64,000 nucleotides of DNA from Dermatemys mawii. Lineage: Eukaryota > Chordata > Testudines > Dermatemydidae. Below, in pieces: positions 57,295 to 64,000 of the stretch. Both the position numbers and the translations under genes were made by a program. How positions within the stretch are numbered: position 1 is the stretch's first letter; each line of letters starts with the position of its first letter. Under the pieces are notes generated by a model. It had not been told where the DNA came from, did no database searches, and was given only the letters and a program-made list of their open reading frames with translations. Where the stretch lies: the NCBI GenBank assembly GCA_007922305.1, contig ML677364.1, positions 14,427,624-14,491,623 on the forward strand. Direction: 5' to 3'.

Positions 57295-58765
57295 TGGGTT
57301 TTAGAAAATTCCATCAGGCACGTTCAGTTATAAACAGGAAACCATTTTAAAGTTTATGCAGCAGAAACTGGTTTCAAACAAATATTTTCCAGTCTGGTAA
57401 AAGCAGAGCCCCAAAATATAAACCGTTACTAGCATATGGCTTTTATCCTTATGCAGTGCTTTGGTTCATCATCTTAGGCATTGCAGTCTGTTGCAAATTT
57501 TGTGTTATGTAATGACACTGATTCTCTTCTCACTTACACTGGTATAAATCAAGAATAATTGCAACAAAGTAATTGGAGTTACACCAATGTAAATAATGTT
57601 AGAAGTGGGCTCAGAGGAGTAATGTGGGTATGAATCCTCCTACAACATCCCCATTCCCAATGTATATTAGAGCAACCTTTGGGTTGCTCTGATCTGCACT
57701 AGCTAGCTATGTCCCTGAAGAGGCTGTCTGCCAGGTGTGGGTAGCCTGGAGATAGCTTACACAAATGACTATGGGTTGTTAGGGTGGCATAGGACACAGC
57801 CATATCAGCCCTACACCAGTTGAAGACTCTCCCAGAGCAAGGAATTCTACAGCTGGGTACAAATGGCTACATTTTGGTCTCTTCCTTTTCTTCCCAGAGG
57901 TGTGCCAAGGGATCCAAAGAGGGCACAAGCTTGAATCCCAAGGATTAGATCCCATGCCAGCAGTGGCAACTGTGGCTTTGGGCAGAGGAAATGTTGCTTC
58001 TCTTGGGAGTTCCATCCAGGAAGCACTACCTTTAAATTCTGGCCCGGACTTTGTAAAAGCCCATGAAGCAGAGGCTATCTGGGAGAGTCTCTGATCCAGC
58101 TCATTTGATGGGAACTTTTGCCTTACACTCTACTGAGCCCTGCACCACTCCCACTCTCAGAGTTCCAGAGCCTACTGCAGCACTTTCTGTCACCAGAAGC
58201 CTGAAATTGAGATTTGGATGGCGTCCTTCAGCAGAAACAAGCCCACTGAACTGCTTGCTCAGTTGTAAATTACACTGATATGCTTCAGTGGTACCAGAGA
58301 AAGAGAGAAGCAATCCAGCCACTGTTAGAAAAATGGTATCCTGCATTCATTGCATTTTCCTAGTTACAAGTATTTGATTCAGTTTCATCTGGCATAATTT
58401 CTGTGCTTTTTCCAATTTACATGTCATTTTTCTAATTCCCTACACAGTGAGCTGAACAATAGGAAGGAACACACACATACAAAAGTATTTGCACACTGTA
58501 ACATAACCATTTTACTATACAGTTGTCAATAGTGGAACATCTCCTTACAGTAATGCTCTTGTTTAGCCCAAGTAAACAATATGTAGAGTTCAGCTCTTGC
58601 CAATTCCTTCCCTTTAGCAAAGTAAAAGAAAGTAAAACAGTTCCTTACTATCTGGCCTGTATCCACAAACACTGATCTTATCAACAGTGTGTTAGAAGCA
58701 TAGTGCTACAGATATTTTGTTTTCCCCTCAGAATCACTGTCTCCTCTGCCTATTTAATTAGGAAT
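57295..58765. other. No gene; one palindromic ancient-repeat-like segment
   Basis: At 57515-57600, CACTTACACTGGTATAAATC is partly mirrored by GTTACACCAATGTAAATAA. Open frames at 57779-58346 overlap on opposite strands without domains. Confidence 0.4.
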
Positions 58766-58769
58766 AACT

Positions 58770-58850
58770 AGGGTTGTCAAATTATTTAAAAAATTAATAA
58801 CGATTAATCGCAGGATTTTTTTTAAAAATGCAATTAATCGCAGTTTGTCT
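58770..58850 (+). mobile_element. hAT terminal fragment with ATTAATCG repeats
   Basis: AGGGTTGTCAAATTATTT, then AACGATTAATCGCAGG and AATGCAATTAATCGCAG. The AGGGTTGTCAA start and the ATTAATCGC direct repeats suggest the terminus of a reptile hAT element. The rest is missing, and the Harbinger-derived sequence begins immediately after. Confidence 0.55.
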
Positions 58851-59144
58851 TCCTCAGTGACCCGCAGCAGCGAGATATCTTCCAGGACAAACACCTACGG
58901 AGAATGTTGGGACAGTGTTCAGAGTAGGGCTCCCACCACTTCCCAGCACTCCTCCCCCGCCGCCACAGCACAGCACGGCAGGGAAATAATCGTTCCCCCT
59001 GCATCTGGAGAGGACTCACCATGGCAGGGGCTCCGTTGTTGTCTGTGTGCTCTCTGCGGGACAGGCAAATGGGGAATGCGGGAGAATCCTAGGCATGTCT
59101 GCTGTTTACAAGGGAGCCACTGTTACATGTATCTTTTTCTTTTA

Positions 59145-59704
59145 GAAGCATCAACCTTGAGCCCTGTGCCATTGCTGTTATCATCAGCTGACAGGCTGAG
59201 GTCACTGAGGAAGAGGCCATGAAAGAGCAAAGAGGATCTAGTACAGCAAGTAATGCAACAGGCTGTAATGGAGAATCGAATTGCACAGAGGTGGAGGGAG
59301 GACCAGAGCAAGTTGAGGGAGAAGGCGCGGAAGCAGAACACGATTCACCGGCGGAAAAGCACCTATAAGCTGCTCTCATTACTGCAGCTTCAATTGCAGA
59401 CTATGCAGCGGATTGCCACCATTCAGGAGGAGAAGCACCGCCCCATTTATCATTTGCCCCCAAACCCTTCCCTTCTGGCCCTCTGTACCCTCCAGACCAC
59501 TATCATCAGCTATCTGGTTATCACCATCCACAGCTGCCTCCAACCCCTCTGTCTTCACCGAACAACCCCCAAACCCAGGACCCTTATCCACTGCAGTCAA
59601 CCCCTAATAACATGCCTTATTGCCCTCTGCAAATGGGGTTCAGGGGACATGGCAACTCTGAGGGGACTGGAGACTCAGAGATCCGGACATATTCCAATCT
59701 CTGA
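59145..59704 (+). pseudogene. Harbinger accessory (SANT/Myb-like) protein, C-terminal part
   Basis: The partner protein of Harbinger transposases binds DNA and helps the transposase into the nucleus. Here only the C-terminal part is present. LLLSSADRLRSLRKRP runs into a TGA at 59220-59222, then KSKEDLVQQVMQQAVMENR and a long charged helix (RWREDQSKLREKARKQN) to LLQLQLQTMQRIA. After about 59420 a frameshift is needed to read the Pro-rich end HQLSGYHHPQLPPTPL to GDSEIRTYSNL and a stop at 59702-59704. TTTTTCTTTTAG at 59133-59144 looks like a splice acceptor. The N-terminal SANT domain is not visible. Confidence 0.65.
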
Positions 59705-59793
59705 CTGACCCCATCCCACCCCAATTGCACCTCCCCCCACTTTCCCCTCACATGCATCAAAATATTTTCTTTCAGCAACCGAAGTAGCTGTTG

Positions 59794-59799
59794 AATAAA
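59794..59799 (+). terminator. Poly(A) signal for the Harbinger accessory ORF
   Basis: AATAAA 90 bases after the accessory ORF stop. Confidence 0.6.
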
Positions 59800-59826
59800 T
59801 GAATTGTCTTCTTCATAAATGGGTTC

Positions 59827-59832
59827 TTTATT
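59827..59832 (-). terminator. Poly(A) signal for the Harbinger transposase
   Basis: Minus-strand AATAAA (TTTATT on plus) about 100 bases past the transposase stop at 59933. The two opposing signals lie within 40 bases, so the two 3' ends would meet or overlap. Confidence 0.6.
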
Positions 59833-59932
59833 CAGTGTACATAGATTATTGGTGGCTACAGAAAAGCAAATGCCTGTTCCTATTAAAAGAATGCCTCCCT
59901 CTCTCCATCCCTCCCTCCCTCTGCATTTCCCT

Positions 59933-61054
59933 TTAGAACTGGCTTTCAACCTCAAAATGCTCCCTCAAGGCATCCCTGATCCTAACAGCCTCGCGCTGGG
60001 CCCCTCTAAGAGCCCTGTTCTCTGGCTGTGCGTATGTGGCCTCCAGGCATTGAACCTCCAAGGACCATGCCTGAGTGAAGCCTTTGCCCTTCCGCTCACA
60101 AAGATTATGTAGGGCACTGTATGCGGAAATAACCGCGGAGATACTACCCTCAGCCAAGTCTAGCCTCCCATAAAGACAGCGCCAGAGCACTTTGAGACGC
60201 CCAAAAGCACGCTCCACAGTCATTCGACACCGGCTAAGCCTGTAGTTGAACCTTTCCTGGCTGCTGTCCAGGCTCCCTGTGTAGGGTTTCATGAGCCAGG
60301 GCATTAAAGGGTAAGCGGGGTCGCCAAGAATCATGATGGGCATTTCAACTTCCCGCACGGGGATCCGCTGGTCTGGGAAAAAAGTCCCAGATTGCAGCTT
60401 CGTGAACAGGCCAGTGTTGCAGAAAATGCGTGTGTCATGCACCTTTCCAGACCAGCCTGCGTTAATGTCAGTAAAACACCCACGGTGATCCACAAGCGCC
60501 TGAAGAACCATGGAGAAGTACCCGTTTCGGTTAATGTACTCGTCCGTTAGGTGGGCGGGTGCCAGAATAGGTATATGGGTCCCATCTATCACCCCTCCAC
60601 AGTTAGGGAAACCCATCTCTTCAAAGCCAGCAACAATGTCATGCACGTTACCCAGAGTCACGATTTTTCGTATCAGGATGCGATTAATGGCCCTGCACAC
60701 TTGCATCAGCACAACTCCAACGGTCGACTTTCCCACCCCAAAGTGGTTGGCCACCAATCGGTAGCTGTCTGGGGTGCCCAGATTCCAGACTGCAATAGCC
60801 ACCCGCTTCTCCACCGGGAGGGCAGCTCTCAATCTGGTGTCTTTGCGCCGCAGGGCAGCGGGGAGTTCCGCACACAGTGCCATGAAAGTGGCTTTTCTCA
60901 TGCGAAAGTTTTGCAGCCACTGCTCGTCGTCCCAGACTTGCATGACGATGCAATCCCACCACTCAGTGGTCGTTTCCCGTGCCCAGAAGCGGCGTTCCAC
61001 GTCCGTGAGCATGTCCGTTAATGAGACAAGAAGCTTTGTGTCAAACACATTCAC
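59933..61054 (-). CDS. Harbinger transposase (HARBI1-like, DDE)
   Basis: A 373-codon frame with no internal stop. It cuts and joins transposon DNA at the termini. From the GTG at 61054: an HTH-like segment SYRLVANHFGVGKSTVG (97-113), and the catalytic triad Asp157 (IDGTH), Asp245 (LGDPAYPL) and Glu281 (VERAFGRLK), as in the DDE_Tnp_4 family. The length is close to the family norm. The true start was probably ATG at 61150, whose frame runs MLTTVTSTSLCAVELILDM and then a TAG at 61091-61093 before DDSDGSEDEIKA. The first ATG after the stop is codon 15 (61012). Only this one nonsense change is visible, so the copy is young. Host HARBI1 is excluded by the transposon context. Confidence 0.9.
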   Translation of the reverse strand: MNVFDTKLLVSLTDMLTDVERRFWARETTTEWWDCIVMQVWDDEQWLQNFRMRKATFMALCAELPAALRRKDTRLRAALPVEKRVAIAVWNLGTPDSYRLVANHFGVGKSTVGVVLMQVCRAINRILIRKIVTLGNVHDIVAGFEEMGFPNCGGVIDGTHIPILAPAHLTDEYINRNGYFSMVLQALVDHRGCFTDINAGWSGKVHDTRIFCNTGLFTKLQSGTFFPDQRIPVREVEMPIMILGDPAYPLMPWLMKPYTGSLDSSQERFNYRLSRCRMTVERAFGRLKVLWRCLYGRLDLAEGSISAVISAYSALHNLCERKGKGFTQAWSLEVQCLEATYAQPENRALRGAQREAVRIRDALREHFEVESQF

Positions 61055-61509
61055 CGCTTTGATCTCGTCTTCAGATCCATCACTGTCATCCTACATGTCA
61101 AGGATTAACTCCACTGCACACAGAGATGTGCTGGTGACAGTCGTCAGCATGTCCCTCAGCAGTTGTGGATTCAGTGTGGCACACGGAGCACACCTTGCTG
61201 AAACCGTTGAAAGATGGCGCCTGAGGTGGACGGAAACCCAGGGATTGCTGGGATATGCCATGAAGCATCATGGGTAGTTGGAACAGGATGCAGAATGCCC
61301 CACAGGTGACGCCCCCCTACCACAAGGCATTGTGCCAGATCGGGAAGAGGTGCTCTGTGGATACCTGCCCTAATGCGCTGCTCTTAATGCCACATGAAGT
61401 GCCGCAAATGTGTCCATGCTATACCGCTGGCGCATCTCAGTGTGGACACACAATAGCACTATACATATAGCTGTATAAGGGGACTGCTATAACCAATAGC
61501 GCTATAATC

Positions 61510-61529
61510 CTGTAAGTGTAACCATACCC
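61510..61529. repeat. Harbinger right terminal inverted repeat
   Basis: TGTAAGTGTAACCATACCC, the complement of GGGTATGGTTACACTTACA. It resembles the GGGTATG start of the MITE at 25280, suggesting that related transposases mobilised both. Confidence 0.6.
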
Positions 61530-62335
61530 TCTTATGCAATCTAGTCCCAGCAACTATGTCATGCTAAAAAGCACAGAAAGGCCCTCACTCTTCTTCCATG
61601 TACCCCTCTTTGACTTTAAATAAGTGCTTTCTTCCTCATTCTGAAGCTCTTGCACCTCTTGTGATTTATTTAAGATATGTGGGAGGGAGAATCCAGTAAA
61701 TAATATTAAAGTTATAATGGTTACTGTCTGCCCAGATGAAAGCTCCAGCATAACATGATGGTCAGTTTTTGAACACCAATGTGCATATTTCCACGTAGCT
61801 CCTAGTTTAATACTCTTACTCTCTAGGTCAAATTGAGGCTATGTACAATGCTTTGGTGTTAATATGCTGAATTCTTGGAGAAGAACGTGAGTTATTTGGG
61901 TTCCCCATTGCTGGTGCATCTGGAAAGTAAAGGAGTGGTATTAATGGGACCTGAATGTAATCTCAGCCTCTGGGGACGGGAGTGGAATTTGGAGTCTCTA
62001 GGGAGTTATTGTCCTCGCAGTACTAATATTTTCCTCTATATAGTAGATGGCCTGTAAAATGTTACCTTTGGGTCAGTTCCCTAAAGTATGTGATTTGCTA
62101 CAAGCACATCCATCTGTCTTGGTGAAAAGGAAGGTTACTACAATTACGGGTGAAAAAAGGAATAAAACAAGGCAATATTAAGGGTGCAAATTCCTTTCTT
62201 TGATAACCCTGCTGAGGAAAAAGAACATCCAATAATCATAAGAAAATGTAAACAACACTGTCAGGAATTCGTGTTTCATTGTTCACACTTGAAAAGTCTG
62301 CTATAACCTCCTCCTTTGCAGGAAATATAGCCTAA
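61530..62335. other. No recognisable feature
   Basis: AT-rich sequence with no gene or repeat I can name. Confidence 0.45.
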
Positions 62336-62339
62336 ATGA

Positions 62340-63415
62340 ACCTACAGTAAGGTGGATGCACATCTGGTTGGAAAACCATATACAGTGAGTAGTTATCAAT
62401 GGTTCAAAGTCAAGCTGGACGGTCATATCAAGAAGGGGTTCCACAGGGATCTGTCCTGGGTTCTGTTTGAGTCAAAATCTTCATAAATGGTTTGGATAAT
62501 GGCATAGTGAGTACACTTATGAAGTATGATGATGACACCAAACTGGGAGGTGTTGCAAGTGCTTGGGAGAATAGGATTAGAATTCAAAATAATCTTGACA
62601 AACTGGAAAAATAGTCTGAAATAAATAGGATGAAACTCAATAAGGATAAATGCAAAGTACCTTCACTTAGGAAGGAATAATTAATTGAACAATTACAAAA
62701 TGGGAAATGACTGCCTAGGAAGGAGTACTGCAGAAAAGGAGGTTATAGTAGATCATAAATGAAATATGAGTCAGAAATATAATATTATTGCAAAAAAAGG
62801 GAATGTCATTCTGGGATGTATTAGCAGAAGTGTTACAAGCAAGATGACAAGTAATTCTTCCACTCTATTTAGCACTAATAAGACTTCAGCTGGAGTACTG
62901 TGTCCAGTTCTGGGCACCACACTTCAAGAAAGACATAAACAAATTGAGGAATATCCAGATGACAGCAATAAAAATGATTCAAGGTCTAGACTCTAGACCA
63001 CATGACTTATGAGGAAAGATTGAAAAAATGGGTTTGTTTAGTCTGGAGGAGGGAAGAGTGAGGGGGAACACGATAACAGTCTTCAAGTATATAAAAGGTT
63101 GTTATAAGGAGAAGGGTGATAAATTGTTTTTCTTAACCACTAAGGACGTGACAAGAAGTAATGTGCTTAAATTGCAGGAAGGGAGATTTAGGTTAGACAT
63201 GAAGTAAAACTTCCTAACTAAAAGGGTTGTTAAGCACTGGAACAAGTTACCTAGGGAGGTTGTGGAACCTCTGTCATTGGAAGTTTTAAAGAACAGTTTA
63301 GATAAACATTTGTTAGGTGCGGTCTAGATAATAGTACTCCCTCATTGCAGGGGACTGGACCAGATGACCTCTTGGTGTCCCTTCCAGTTTTACATTTCTA
63401 TGATTTTCTATGAGC
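62340..63415 (+). mobile_element. CR1-type LINE, 5'-truncated
   Basis: RT remnants: EGVPQGSVLG (motif B, about 62435), FINGLDNGIVSTLMKYDDDT with motif C as YDDD, and NLDKLEK. The C-terminal part has LQLEYCVQFWAPHFKKDINK, GLFSLEEGRVRGNTI and RVVKHWNKLPREVVEPLSLE (ending near 63290). The 3' end is GGGGACTGGACCAGATGACC then TTTCTATGATTTTCTATGA. Several stops and frameshifts. It is better preserved than the CR1 at 44.3-46.8 kb. Confidence 0.85.
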
Positions 63416-64000
63416 TACATTGAGGTAGAAGTTACAGTACTTTATATCCACTAGTCTCTTACATCAAGGTAGCTATCTCAATACAAAAACTCATACCTTT
63501 TGTGCAGTGAAGAATGCCTGTGGGTGGGTGTGTATGTGTGGATTGGGGGTTGTTTGGGTAACTTTTTGTAGAGTATGTGTGTCATTGGGAGGCTAGGGAA
63601 AACATAAGAGTCTTGCATTTCGCCATGCAGATGATCGAGTTGGGGTTATTCTTAATTCTTCTCTAACAGAGCTCTGCAGCTACCAAAATGCATTGGTGGG
63701 GTGAGGCGATTCACCAGCATAAAGACCAAGAGAAGGCAGCATGTACTTCCCTATTCAGGGCTGCTGGGCAGTGACTTGACCCTGGTTCAGCTTTGTGTCT
63801 TCTCAGATCTGCACTCCCGGTTGCCATAGCCCTATGGGATTTGTGACAGTGGGCAGTTGCTGGGGCCTTGGTCATTCCTCCTTCTCACCTTCAGAGTGCA
63901 AATGATCCACAGACCTGGACAACTTCTGTTCAAATGTTTCTATAGTACAAAGATGGTTTTTTTCTGCCCATTTCTTATTACAACATAATTTTGGTCAAAT
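63416..64000. other. No recognisable feature
   Basis: Unique-looking sequence with a short TG-rich tract at 63518-63545. No gene. Confidence 0.45.

Larger units (their letters stand above)
58851..61529. mobile_element. PIF/Harbinger DNA transposon, left end missing
   Basis: Two convergent genes (accessory ORF on plus, transposase on minus) plus a right terminus with the reverse complement GGGTATGGTTACACTTACA ending at 61529. The matching left terminus is not found. The left boundary with the hAT fragment at about 58850 is abrupt, so the element is truncated there. Confidence 0.8.

Noticed and set aside
60551..61021. 156-codon plus-strand frame and neighbours
   Set aside because: Antisense shadows of the Harbinger transposase.

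Overview
The window is vertebrate nuclear DNA, most likely from a turtle or a related non-avian reptile. The inference rests on the repeat content: CR1 LINEs, MIR/CORE-type SINEs, GIY-YIG Penelope-like elements (PLEs), a Harbinger DNA transposon, hAT and mariner derivatives and LTR fragments. Nothing resembles Alu, B1 or a mammalian L1. I found no supportable host exon, tRNA or rRNA. It reads as a gene-poor intergenic or intronic stretch, and nearly every recognisable coding stretch is transposon debris.

Layout. 0-13 kb: mostly featureless AT-rich sequence with MIR copies, CR1 3' ends, a PLE reverse-transcriptase relic (5.5-5.9 kb) and a PLE terminal fragment (9.0 kb). 13-14.3 kb: a hAT element with an 8-bp target-site duplication (TSD), then a PLE-derived insertion with inverted ends and a 14-bp TSD. 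14-29 kb: quiet, with MITEs at 19.9, 25.3 and 26.6 kb and MIR copies. 30-34 kb: a 1.15-kb LTR, a broken LINE interrupted by another probable LTR, and a MITE carrying a hAT insertion. 35-38.4 kb: a PLE head-to-tail junction, a hAT element, a palindromic PLE insertion with a 13-bp TSD and a small MITE with TAA duplications. 39.4-40.2 kb: a solo LTR. 41.1 kb: a (TTTTC)n microsatellite containing a 10-N assembly gap. 44.3-46.8 kb: a CR1 split by a PLE with a GIY-YIG endonuclease and a 13-bp TSD. 48.9-51.2 kb: a minus-strand LINE ending in a C2H2 finger. 53.4-54.2 kb: an LTR with a TATA box. 56.9 kb: a mariner MITE. 58.8-61.5 kb: a Harbinger element with a long transposase frame and a decayed partner ORF, in convergent orientation. 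62.3-63.4 kb: another CR1.

The most interesting theme is the PLE set. The copies share a terminal region (pLTR) with a hammerhead-ribozyme-like core, and they occur in three arrangements: a 5'-truncated insertion, a tandem junction and inverted or palindromic insertions. The three insertions with both edges visible carry TSDs of 13, 13 and 14 bp. Hammerhead motifs in PLEs are known in general. The arrangement, the palindrome and one extra base in the core are what I read here. All family assignments come from motif recognition, not database searches.
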